Origin: Scandinavium ludwigii_A
GTDB taxonomy: Bacteria > Pseudomonadota > Gammaproteobacteria > Enterobacterales > Enterobacteriaceae
NCBI GenBank assembly: GCA_050516505.1
Contig: CP191518.1
Span: 3,224,001-3,288,000 of the forward strand
DNA: 64,000 nucleotides
Direction of reading: 5' to 3'
Shown in pieces: positions 24,984 to 32,471 of the stretch (within the stretch, counting starts at the first letter, position 1; each line of letters opens with the position of its first letter). Both the position numbers and the translations under genes were made by a program. A model generated the notes under the pieces. The model was not told the DNA's origin and made no database searches. It saw only the letters and a list, made by a program, of their open reading frames with translations.

Positions 24984-25447
24984 GTTCGGTAATTCTGGAT
25001 TTACAGGTCGCGACCGAGAACGAAAACGGTCTGCCGCAGGAAGCGCAATTCCAGCGCTGGCTGGACGCCACCATTCCGGCGTTTCAGGCAGAATCGGAAG
25101 TGACCATCCGTCTGGTCGATGAAGCAGAAAGCCACGAGCTGAACCTGACCTATCGCGGCAAAGATAAGTCCACCAACGTGCTCTCCTTCCCGTTTGAAGT
25201 ACCGCCGGGCATTGAATTGCCGCTGTTGGGCGATCTCATTATTTGCCGCCAAGTGGTTGAACGCGAAGCTGAAGAACAAGGCAAACCGCTGGAAGCCCAT
25301 TGGGCACATATGGTGGTTCATGGCAGTCTTCATCTGCTGGGTTACGACCATATCGAAGATGAAGAAGCGGAAGAGATGGAAAGTCTGGAAACAGAGATAA
25401 TGCTTGCTCTGAACTATGATGATCCGTACATTGCCGAGAAAGAGTAA
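24980..25447 (+). CDS. ybeY: Endoribonuclease YbeY
   Basis: Single-strand endoribonuclease needed for 16S rRNA 3' maturation and 70S quality control. 155 residues, as in E. coli. The zinc motif HGSLHLLGYDH places the ligands at H114, H118 and H124. ATG 24980 lies inside the ybeZ stop (ATGA overlap), so the two are coupled. 102 bp including a long palindrome separates it from corC. Confidence 0.97.
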   Translation: MSSVILDLQVATENENGLPQEAQFQRWLDATIPAFQAESEVTIRLVDEAESHELNLTYRGKDKSTNVLSFPFEVPPGIELPLLGDLIICRQVVEREAEEQGKPLEAHWAHMVVHGSLHLLGYDHIEDEEAEEMESLETEIMLALNYDDPYIAEKE

Positions 25448-25452
25448 CCTGT

Positions 25453-25486
25453 GCGGCGGCTAGCCGCCGCGCTGGCATTTTATGCC
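25453..25486. repeat. Palindrome plus small hairpin between ybeY and corC
   Basis: A perfect 18-bp palindrome, GCGGCGGCT with AGCCGCCGC, at 25453-25470 is followed by GGCA-TTTTA-TGCC at 25474-25486. No T-run follows, so this is more like a REP-type or RNA-processing element than a terminator. Confidence 0.6.
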
Positions 25487-25549
25487 GCCTAAGGCTGAAT
25501 TTACGCCAGGCAGTGATCATTCAATTAACATGAGACCCCATACGACGCC

Positions 25550-26428
25550 ATGAGCGACGACAACTCACACAGTAGCGACACCTTAACCAGCAAAAAGGGA
25601 TTTTTCTCCCTCTTACTGAGCCAACTGTTCCACGGCGAACCTAAAAACCGTGATGAACTTCTGGCGCTGATCCGTGATTCCGGGCAAAACGACCTTATCG
25701 ATGAAGATACGCGTGACATGCTCGAAGGGGTAATGGATATAGCAGACCAGCGCGTCCGCGACATCATGATCCCCCGTTCTCAAATGATTACCCTGAAACG
25801 TAACCAGACGCTGGACGAGTGTCTCGATGTCATTATCGAGTCCGCCCACTCTCGTTTCCCGGTGATCAGTGAAGATAAAGATCACATCGAAGGGATTCTG
25901 ATGGCGAAAGATTTGCTGCCGTTTATGCGCAGCGATTCCGAAGCTTTCAGCATGGATAAGGTGTTACGCCAGGCGGTGGTGGTGCCGGAAAGCAAGCGGG
26001 TTGACCGCATGCTGAAAGAGTTCCGCTCTCAGCGCTACCACATGGCGATTGTGATTGACGAATTTGGCGGCGTCTCGGGTCTGGTGACCATCGAAGACAT
26101 CCTGGAACTGATCGTCGGCGAAATTGAAGACGAATACGATGAAGAAGACGACATCGATTTCCGTCAGCTGAGCCGTCACACCTGGACCGTTCGCGCACTG
26201 GCCTCTATCGAGGACTTCAACGAAGCCTACGGCACGCACTTCAGCGACGATGAAGTCGATACCATCGGCGGTCTGGTGATGCAGGCGTTCGGGCACCTGC
26301 CTGCACGCGGTGAAACCATTGACATTGATGGTTACCAGTTCAAAGTTGCGATGGCTGACAGCCGCCGTATCATCCAGGTACACGTCAAACTTCCGGAAGA
26401 TGCGCCACAGCCTAATCTGGACGATTAA
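25550..26428 (+). CDS. corC: CorC (YbeX), CBS-domain protein
   Basis: CBS-pair protein historically tied to CorA magnesium/cobalt efflux and, more recently, to ribosome metabolism together with YbeY. 292 residues, as in E. coli. The two CBS repeats lie at about residues 70-195 (IMIPRSQMITLKRNQT and IVIDEFGGVSGLVTIEDI), followed by an acidic stretch (EDEYDEEDDIDF) and the CorC/HlyC transporter-associated domain. No membrane segment is present. It is part of ybeZ-ybeY-corC-lnt. Confidence 0.95.
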   Translation: MSDDNSHSSDTLTSKKGFFSLLLSQLFHGEPKNRDELLALIRDSGQNDLIDEDTRDMLEGVMDIADQRVRDIMIPRSQMITLKRNQTLDECLDVIIESAHSRFPVISEDKDHIEGILMAKDLLPFMRSDSEAFSMDKVLRQAVVVPESKRVDRMLKEFRSQRYHMAIVIDEFGGVSGLVTIEDILELIVGEIEDEYDEEDDIDFRQLSRHTWTVRALASIEDFNEAYGTHFSDDEVDTIGGLVMQAFGHLPARGETIDIDGYQFKVAMADSRRIIQVHVKLPEDAPQPNLDD

Positions 26429-26450
26429 TTTTACGGGACGACAACGCTAA

Positions 26451-27989
26451 ATGGCATTTGCCTCTCTGATTGAACGCCAGCGCATTCGCCTGCTGCTGGC
26501 GCTACTTTTTGGTGCCTGCGGAACGCTGGCTTTTTCCCCTTATGATTTCTGGCCGGCGGCGATCGTTTCGCTGATTGGGCTTCAGGGATTAACCCTTAAC
26601 CGCCGTCCGCTGCAAAGCGCCTGGATTGGTTACTTCTGGGGTTTGGGCTTATTCGGCTCCGGCATTAACTGGGTCTATGTCAGCATCGCGCAGTTTGGCG
26701 GTATGCCGGGTCCGGTGAATGTGTTCCTTGTGGTGCTTCTCGCCGCCTATCTTTCGCTGTATACCGGGCTGTTTGCCGGTGTGCTTGCGCGTCTGTGGCC
26801 CAAAGCCAACTGGGTCCGGGTGGCGATTGCTGCGCCTGCAGTATGGCAAATCACCGAATTCCTGCGCGGCTGGGTCCTGACCGGATTCCCATGGCTGCAG
26901 TTTGGCTACAGCCAGATTGATGGCCCGCTGAAAGGCCTGGCACCGGTGATGGGCGTGGAAACCATCAACTTCCTGCTGATGATGGTCAGCGGTCTGCTGG
27001 CGCTGGCGCTGGTGACCCGTAACTGGCGTCCGCTGGTGGCGGCTTTGGTGCTTTTCGCGCTGCCGTTCCCACTGCGTTACATCCAGTGGTATCAACTGCT
27101 CCCTGAACGCACGACGCAGGTCTCGCTGGTTCAGGGCAATATTCCGCAGTCGCTGAAGTGGGATGAAAAAGAACTCATCAATACGCTAAAGATTTATCTC
27201 GATGCGACCGAAAAAGTGATGGGTAAATCGCAGCTGATCATCTGGCCTGAGTCTGCGATTCCTGATCTGGAAATCAATCAGCAGCGTCTGCTCAGCATGA
27301 TGGACGATATGCTGCGCGCCAAAAACAGCTCGCTGATTACAGGAGTGGTGGATTCCCGTCTTAACGCGAAAAACCGTTATGACACCTACAACACCATCAT
27401 TACGCTGGGCAAAGATAATCCGTACAGCTACAACTCTACCGACCGCTACAACAAGAACCACCTTGTGCCATTTGGTGAGTTTGTGCCGCTGGAGTCTATT
27501 CTGCGTCCGCTAGCGCCGTTCTTCGACCTGCCGATGTCATCGTTTAGCCGCGGGCCGTACGTTCAGCCTCAGCTTTCAGCGCATAATCTGAAGCTGACCC
27601 CTGCAATTTGCTACGAAGTTATTCTTGGTGAGCAGGTACGCGACAACTTCCGTCCGGACACCGATTTCCTGCTGACCATTTCTAACGATGCGTGGTTTGG
27701 TAAATCGATTGGCCCGTGGCAGCATTTCCAGATGGCGCGGATGCGTGCGCTGGAACTGGCACGTCCGCTACTGCGTAGCACCAATAACGGGATTACGGCG
27801 GTGATTAATCCTCACGGTGACGTGCAAGCGATGATCCCGCAGTTCACCCGAGATGTGCTGACCACCACGGTAACCCCAACGACCGGCCTGACGCCGTACG
27901 CTCGTGCCGGCAACTGGCCGCTGTGGATCCTTACCGCGCTGTTTGGTTTTGGCGCTCTGGTGATGAGTCTTAGAGAGCGTCGCCGCTAG
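26451..27989 (+). CDS. lnt: Apolipoprotein N-acyltransferase Lnt
   Basis: Inner-membrane enzyme adding the third acyl chain to lipoproteins such as ChiQ, LptE and RlpA encoded in this window. 512 residues, as in E. coli. Six to seven hydrophobic segments (about 10-215) precede the periplasmic nitrilase-like domain with the catalytic triad E267 (IIWPESA), K335 (YNKNHLVPFGE) and C387 (AICYEV). A final membrane segment ends the protein. It starts 22 bp after corC. Confidence 0.97.
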   Translation: MAFASLIERQRIRLLLALLFGACGTLAFSPYDFWPAAIVSLIGLQGLTLNRRPLQSAWIGYFWGLGLFGSGINWVYVSIAQFGGMPGPVNVFLVVLLAAYLSLYTGLFAGVLARLWPKANWVRVAIAAPAVWQITEFLRGWVLTGFPWLQFGYSQIDGPLKGLAPVMGVETINFLLMMVSGLLALALVTRNWRPLVAALVLFALPFPLRYIQWYQLLPERTTQVSLVQGNIPQSLKWDEKELINTLKIYLDATEKVMGKSQLIIWPESAIPDLEINQQRLLSMMDDMLRAKNSSLITGVVDSRLNAKNRYDTYNTIITLGKDNPYSYNSTDRYNKNHLVPFGEFVPLESILRPLAPFFDLPMSSFSRGPYVQPQLSAHNLKLTPAICYEVILGEQVRDNFRPDTDFLLTISNDAWFGKSIGPWQHFQMARMRALELARPLLRSTNNGITAVINPHGDVQAMIPQFTRDVLTTTVTPTTGLTPYARAGNWPLWILTALFGFGALVMSLRERRR

Positions 27990-27995
27990 TTTCCT

Positions 27996-28036
27996 CCCTC
28001 ACCCGGCCCTCACCCCGCGTGTAAGGCCGGTGAGGG
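27996..28036. repeat. Interspersed palindromic repeat after lnt
   Basis: CCCTCACC (27996-28003) and GGTGAGGG (28029-28036) pair with an inner GGCC/GGCC. The left arm, CCCTCACCCGGCCCTC, is shared almost exactly with the element at 31696. Without a T-run it is a weak terminator at best. The remaining intergenic DNA up to gltI holds the sigma-54 and NtrC elements. Confidence 0.6.
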
Positions 28037-28081
28037 CTTCAATCCGCACCCTCATTCTTTCCTCTCCCCAACGCCTCTTTC

Positions 28082-28097
28082 TGGCACGCGAATTGCT
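28082..28097 (+). promoter_or_regulatory. Sigma-54 (-24/-12) promoter upstream of gltI
   Basis: TGGCAC-N5-TTGCT, a full match to the sigma-54 consensus, preceded by C and followed by G as in the extended consensus. The predicted transcription start is near 28108, giving a leader of about 265 nt before gltI. The E. coli gltI operon is known to be nitrogen regulated. Confidence 0.7.
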
Positions 28098-28164
28098 AAG
28101 TTAATTCAGTGAGCTGCGTAATTTGCCTTAGTGCAACCCGGTCGCACCAGCAGCGCTCAACGAT

Positions 28165-28181
28165 GGCACCTTTTTGGTGCA
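28165..28181. promoter_or_regulatory. NtrC-type palindrome in the gltI leader
   Basis: GGCACC-TTTTT-GGTGCA fits the NtrC half-site pattern GCACC-N5-GGTGC. Its centre lies about 66 bp downstream of the predicted sigma-54 start rather than upstream. A weaker related sequence is at 28132-28148. Confidence 0.55.
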
Positions 28182-28374
28182 TCAGAGCATTTTTGCCTTA
28201 AAACGGTGCGGCGCACTTCGCAAAAACAAACAATAACGCAGCAAAATCTTTACATTAAGCCAGACTAAATGTTAACAAACTGGCTTAATACTGCACACTA
28301 AAGTTGCAGGCAATAACAACACAACACTCACATGGGTATCCGTGCGTCTCTGACGCTACGATAAGGAGTTGGAT

Positions 28375-29286
28375 ATGCAATTACGTAAACTGGCCGCAGC
28401 AATGCTGGTGATGGGAATATCCGCAGGCGTGGCGCACGCCGACGACGCAGCACAGGTTTCAGGCCAGAGCACGCTGGACAAAATCGCCAAAAACGGCGTG
28501 ATTGTGGTTGGACACCGTGAATCATCTGTACCGTTCTCTTATTACGACAACCAGCAAAAAGTGGTGGGGTACTCGCAGGATTACTCCAACGCTATCGTTG
28601 ACGCGATCAAGAAGAAGCTCAACAAGCCGGATCTGCAGGTTAAGCTGATCCCAATTACCTCCCAGAACCGTATCCCCTTGCTGCAAAACGGCACCTTTGA
28701 CTTCGAGTGTGGTTCAACCACGAACAACCTCGAGCGCCAAAAGCAGGCTGCGTTCTCTGACACCATCTTCGTGGTCGGCACCCGTCTGCTGGCCAAGAAA
28801 GGCGGCGCTATCAAAGATTTCGCTGACCTGAAAGGCAAAGCGGTCGTTGTCACGTCCGGAACAACCTCTGAAGTTCTGCTGCACAAGCTGAACGACGAGA
28901 AGAAAATGGACATGCGTATCATCAGCGCCAAAGACCACGGCGACTCCTTCCGTACGCTGGAAAGCGGTCGTGCGGTGGCGTTCATGATGGATGACGCCCT
29001 GCTGGCAGGTGAACGTGCGAAAGCGAAGAAACCTGACAACTGGGAAATCGTGGGCACCGCGCAGTCCAAAGAAGCTTACGGCTGCATGCTGCGTAAAGAC
29101 GATCCACAATTCAAAAAGCTGATGGATGACACCATCGCTCAGGCACAGACCTCCGGTGCAGCAGCGAAGTCGTTCGATAAATGGTTCAAAAACCCCATTC
29201 CACCTAAGAACCTGAACATGAACTTCGAACTGTCTGACGACATGAAAGCGCTGTTTAAAACACCAAACGACAAAGCACTTAACTAA
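28375..29286 (+). CDS. gltI: Glutamate/aspartate-binding periplasmic protein GltI
   Basis: Substrate-binding protein of the GltIJKL ABC importer. 303 residues against 302 in E. coli. The signal peptide runs to about VAHA/DDAAQ (residue 22). The solute-binding fold includes the N-terminal GHRESSVPFSYYDN ligand region and FECGSTTNN. The frame is open from a TTG two codons upstream, but ATG 28375 with AAGGAG seven bases away is the family start. It is first in gltI-sroC-gltJKL, under the sigma-54 promoter above. Confidence 0.97.
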   Translation: MQLRKLAAAMLVMGISAGVAHADDAAQVSGQSTLDKIAKNGVIVVGHRESSVPFSYYDNQQKVVGYSQDYSNAIVDAIKKKLNKPDLQVKLIPITSQNRIPLLQNGTFDFECGSTTNNLERQKQAAFSDTIFVVGTRLLAKKGGAIKDFADLKGKAVVVTSGTTSEVLLHKLNDEKKMDMRIISAKDHGDSFRTLESGRAVAFMMDDALLAGERAKAKKPDNWEIVGTAQSKEAYGCMLRKDDPQFKKLMDDTIAQAQTSGAAAKSFDKWFKNPIPPKNLNMNFELSDDMKALFKTPNDKALN

Positions 29287-29335
29287 CTAGAACAATGATG
29301 GGCGGGCTCGCCTGCCCTCTCGATTGCGGGGAGAT

Positions 29336-29498
29336 ACGGACAGACTATATGGTGAAGGGTCGTTCCCCAGTCACCATGAATAAATAATTACCTCACATAA
29401 TCTGGGTTGTAGGCGGCCAAGGCCTCTATGGCTCGAAGTATGGAAGGTGATAGTTTCCTTAGCAGTCTTAGAGGGTAGCGCTGCTACCCTTTTTTTTT
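29336..29498 (+). ncRNA. sroC: SroC small RNA (3' processed fragment of gltI mRNA)
   Basis: The gltI-gltJ spacer has the position and size of SroC, the RNase E product of gltIJKL mRNA that sponges GcvB in E. coli and Salmonella. It ends in a strong terminator at 29473-29498. The 5' end is estimated from the 163-nt length of the E. coli RNA and is approximate. Confidence 0.7.
29473..29498 (+). terminator. Terminator of gltI/SroC (partial read-through into gltJKL)
   Basis: GGGTAGC (29473-29479), loop GCT, GCTACCC (29483-29489), then nine T. It attenuates transcription between the abundant binding protein and the membrane components. Confidence 0.88.
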
Positions 29499-29510
29499 CG
29501 GAGTCCATTT

Positions 29511-30251
29511 ATGTCAATCGACTGGAACTGGGGTATTTTTCTGCAACAAGCCCCGTTCGGCAACACCACCTATCTTGGCTGGCTGTGGAGCGGATTTCAG
29601 GTCACCGTGGCGCTGTCTATCACGGCCTGGATTATCGCTTTTCTCGTCGGCTCACTGTTCGGCATTCTGCGCACCGTGCCAAATCGGTTCTTATCCGGGA
29701 TCGGCACGCTGTATGTGGAACTGTTCCGTAACGTTCCGCTGATCGTTCAATTCTTTACCTGGTATCTGGTAATACCGGAACTGCTTCCAGAAAACCTCGG
29801 CATGTGGTTCAAGTCAGAACTTGATCCTAATATTCAGTTCTTTGTTTCCTCGATGCTGTGCCTGGGGCTGTTTACCGCTGCCCGCGTTTGCGAACAGGTG
29901 CGTGCGGCGATTCAGTCGCTGCCGCGCGGCCAGAAAAATGCCGGCCTGGCGATGGGCCTGACGCTGCCACAAACCTACCGTTATGTGCTTCTGCCAAATG
30001 CGTATCGTGTGATTGTCCCGCCGATGACCTCTGAAATGATGAACCTGGTGAAAAACTCGGCCATTGCCTCGACAATCGGTCTGGTGGATATGGCCGCACA
30101 GGCGGGGAAATTGCTGGATTACTCCGCACACGCCTGGGAATCCTTCACTGCGATCACCCTCGCGTACGTACTGATTAACACCGTAATTATGTTGGTCATG
30201 AATCTGGTTGAACGTAAGGTTCGCCTACCGGGCAATATGGGAGGCAAATAA
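29511..30251 (+). CDS. gltJ: Glutamate/aspartate ABC permease GltJ
   Basis: Inner-membrane permease of the GltIJKL importer. 246 residues, as in E. coli, with about five hydrophobic segments. The EAA loop contacting the ATPase is visible as EQVRAAIQSLPRGQKNAGLAMGL (cut here by description: residues about 133-155). ATG 29511 follows GGAG 13 bases downstream of the SroC T-tract. The stop TAA shares its last base with the gltK ATG. Confidence 0.96.
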   Translation: MSIDWNWGIFLQQAPFGNTTYLGWLWSGFQVTVALSITAWIIAFLVGSLFGILRTVPNRFLSGIGTLYVELFRNVPLIVQFFTWYLVIPELLPENLGMWFKSELDPNIQFFVSSMLCLGLFTAARVCEQVRAAIQSLPRGQKNAGLAMGLTLPQTYRYVLLPNAYRVIVPPMTSEMMNLVKNSAIASTIGLVDMAAQAGKLLDYSAHAWESFTAITLAYVLINTVIMLVMNLVERKVRLPGNMGGK

Positions 30252-30925
30252 TGTACGAATTTGACTGGAGTTCTATCGTTCCGTCGATGCCTTACCTGCT
30301 GGCAGGTCTGGTTATCACGCTAAAGATTACCGTTACAGCGATAATCATCGGTATCGTCTGGGGCACCCTGTTAGCGGTTATGCGTCTGTCGACCTTCAAA
30401 CCCCTGGCCTGGTTTGCGACGGCGTATGTGAACGTGTTCCGTTCTATTCCGCTGGTGATGGTGCTGCTGTGGTTCTACCTGATTGTGCCGGGCTTCTTGC
30501 AGCAGGTGCTTGGCCTGTCGCCGAAAGCCGATATTCGACTGATTTCTGCGATGGTGGCGTTCTCAATGTTCGAAGCCGCTTACTATTCGGAAATTATCCG
30601 CGCCGGTATTCAGAGCGTTTCTCGCGGCCAGGGCAATGCTGCACTGGCGCTGGGAATGACTCAGTGGCAGTCAATGAAGCTCATTGTTCTGCCACAGGCG
30701 TTCCGGGCAATGGTGCCGTTACTGCTGACTCAAGGGATTGTCCTGTTCCAGGATACGTCACTGGTTTACGTGCTGAGCCTTGCCGATTTCTTCCGTACCG
30801 CCTCGACCATTGGCGAGCGTGACGGAACCCAGGTTGAGATGATCCTGTTCGCAGGAGCCGTCTATTTTGTTATCAGTTTAAGCGCCTCGCTGTTGGTCAG
30901 CTATTTGAAGAAAAGGACCGTGTAA
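30251..30925 (+). CDS. gltK: Glutamate/aspartate ABC permease GltK
   Basis: Second permease subunit, forming the channel with GltJ. 224 residues, as in E. coli; five hydrophobic segments and the coupling EAA loop (IIRAGIQSVSRGQGNAALA region). It overlaps gltJ and gltL by one base at each end (TAATG junctions), so the three are translationally coupled. Confidence 0.96.
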   Translation: MYEFDWSSIVPSMPYLLAGLVITLKITVTAIIIGIVWGTLLAVMRLSTFKPLAWFATAYVNVFRSIPLVMVLLWFYLIVPGFLQQVLGLSPKADIRLISAMVAFSMFEAAYYSEIIRAGIQSVSRGQGNAALALGMTQWQSMKLIVLPQAFRAMVPLLLTQGIVLFQDTSLVYVLSLADFFRTASTIGERDGTQVEMILFAGAVYFVISLSASLLVSYLKKRTV

Positions 30926-31650
30926 TGATTTCCCTGAAAAATGTTTCGAAATGGTATGGTCACTTTCAGGTGCTCACCGACTGCTCCACGGAAGTGAAAA
31001 AAGGCGAAGTGGTGGTGGTTTGCGGCCCGTCGGGTTCCGGTAAATCCACGCTGATCAAAACCGTCAACGGCCTGGAACCGGTGCAGAAAGGTGAAATTCT
31101 GGTGAATGGCACGCAGGTAACCCATAAGAAAACGGATCTCGCCAAACTGCGCTCGCACGTCGGCATGGTGTTCCAGCATTTTGAGCTATTCCCACACCTG
31201 TCGATTATCGAAAACCTGACCCTGGCACAGGTCAAAGTGCTACGACGTGATAAAGCCGCCGCACGCACGAAAGGGTTGAAGTTGCTGGAACGCGTGGGGC
31301 TGACTGCTCATGCCGATAAATTCCCGGCGCAGCTTTCCGGCGGCCAGCAGCAACGTGTGGCAATCGCCCGCGCATTGTGTATGGATCCCGTGGCGATGCT
31401 GTTCGATGAACCCACGTCGGCGCTGGACCCGGAGATGATCAACGAAGTGCTGGACGTCATGGTCGAACTGGCGCACGAAGGGATGACAATGATGGTGGTG
31501 ACTCACGAAATGGGCTTTGCCCGCAAAGTGGCGAATCGCGTTATCTTTATGGACGAAGGCAAGATTGTGGAAGACTCCGACAAAGACGAGTTCTTTGATA
31601 ATCCGAAGTCTGACCGCGCGAAAGATTTCCTGGCGAAGATCCTGCATTAA
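30925..31650 (+). CDS. gltL: Glutamate/aspartate ABC ATPase GltL
   Basis: Cytoplasmic ATPase driving GltIJKL. 241 residues, as in E. coli. Walker A GPSGSGKST (residues 34-42 region), ABC signature LSGGQQQR, Walker B MLFDEPTSALD and the switch histidine in VVTHEMGFA are all present. It ends the operon; a repeat and terminator follow. In E. coli a rihA/hscC/djl region follows gltL, but here ybeL is next. Confidence 0.97.
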   Translation: MISLKNVSKWYGHFQVLTDCSTEVKKGEVVVVCGPSGSGKSTLIKTVNGLEPVQKGEILVNGTQVTHKKTDLAKLRSHVGMVFQHFELFPHLSIIENLTLAQVKVLRRDKAAARTKGLKLLERVGLTAHADKFPAQLSGGQQQRVAIARALCMDPVAMLFDEPTSALDPEMINEVLDVMVELAHEGMTMMVVTHEMGFARKVANRVIFMDEGKIVEDSDKDEFFDNPKSDRAKDFLAKILH

Positions 31651-31695
31651 TTTTTGAAGACGGTGCGGTCTGTCTTTCCCCGTGCGGCCTGATGC

Positions 31696-31727
31696 CCTCA
31701 CCCCGGCCCTCTCCCACTGGGAGAGGG
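31696..31727. repeat. Interspersed palindromic repeat after gltL
   Basis: CCCTCTCCC (31707-31715), loop ACT, GGGAGAGGG (31719-31727), preceded by CCCTCACCCCGG. It belongs to the same family as the element at 27996-28036. Confidence 0.65.
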
Positions 31728-31737
31728 TGCAAACACT

Positions 31738-31768
31738 AAAAACCTTCTCTTCGGGAGAAGGTTTTTTT
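31738..31768. terminator. Bidirectional terminator between gltL and ybeL
   Basis: ACCTTCTC and GAGAAGGT arms with loop TTCGG, flanked by A5 on the left and T7 on the right. It serves gltL and the convergent ybeL. Confidence 0.85.
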
Positions 31769-31774
31769 GTTTAT

Positions 31775-32257
31775 TCATGGCTCAAACGCTTTGCGCTGGA
31801 ACTGGTCGTGACCGCATTTCGGGCACAGCGGCAGCACATCCGGCGAATACACCGCTAAATGGAAGTGACATTTCTCACACACCAGATTTCCCAACCCTAC
31901 CACTTCCCCGCTGTGATACACCCCATGGTGATTCAAGTCCTGAAATACTTCACGCCATTCCAGCTGCGTTTTGTCAGTGATATCGGCTAGCTCCTGCCAA
32001 ATACTCTCTTTAATCACCCGCAGAAACACGCTGTCTTTCAACTCATCCTGACTTTCGTTATAGCTGATGGCAAACTCTTCCAGGTCGCGACGAACGGCCC
32101 TTGTCAGCTCCTCCACTTCGGTTCGGGTTAACTCCCCGGTCTGGCTGACGCGCTGCCGCGCCTGCTCGACCAGCGCGTCAATATCGCGCTCGCCGTTACG
32201 CAGGCGTTCGGTTAGCGTCGTCACCAGTTCACGATAATATTGAGCGACCTTGTTCAT
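31775..32257 (-). CDS. ybeL: Zinc-ribbon-containing protein YbeL
   Basis: Conserved protein of unknown function (DUF1451 family). 160 residues, as in E. coli. The N-terminal two thirds is highly charged and probably helical or coiled (residues 5-90). The C terminus carries two CxxC pairs, CEKC and CPKC, forming a zinc ribbon. It is divergent from leuS (214 bp) and convergent with gltL. Confidence 0.93.
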   Translation of the reverse strand: MNKVAQYYRELVTTLTERLRNGERDIDALVEQARQRVSQTGELTRTEVEELTRAVRRDLEEFAISYNESQDELKDSVFLRVIKESIWQELADITDKTQLEWREVFQDLNHHGVYHSGEVVGLGNLVCEKCHFHLAVYSPDVLPLCPKCGHDQFQRKAFEP

Positions 32258-32471
32258 TGTTTCATCTCCCGGGCGGTTAACGTCCTCTAATGATAGACCT
32301 TATTTCCCTATCGCTTTGTCAGGTAAGCCACAGACACGGTAAATAAACGCCAGCCTGGAGTGTGTGAAAGGCTGTTTTGACGTGCCCGTTTGGGCTATGC
32401 TATGCGGATCTGAATGACCACATCCATTGGCTACGTTTGTAGCTGTATTGAAAACAGGACCACTGGCTGCC

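Noticed and set aside
28206..28217. GTGC-N3-GCAC palindrome before gltI as another NtrC site
   Set aside because: The half-sites point outward relative to the NtrC consensus and the spacing is wrong.
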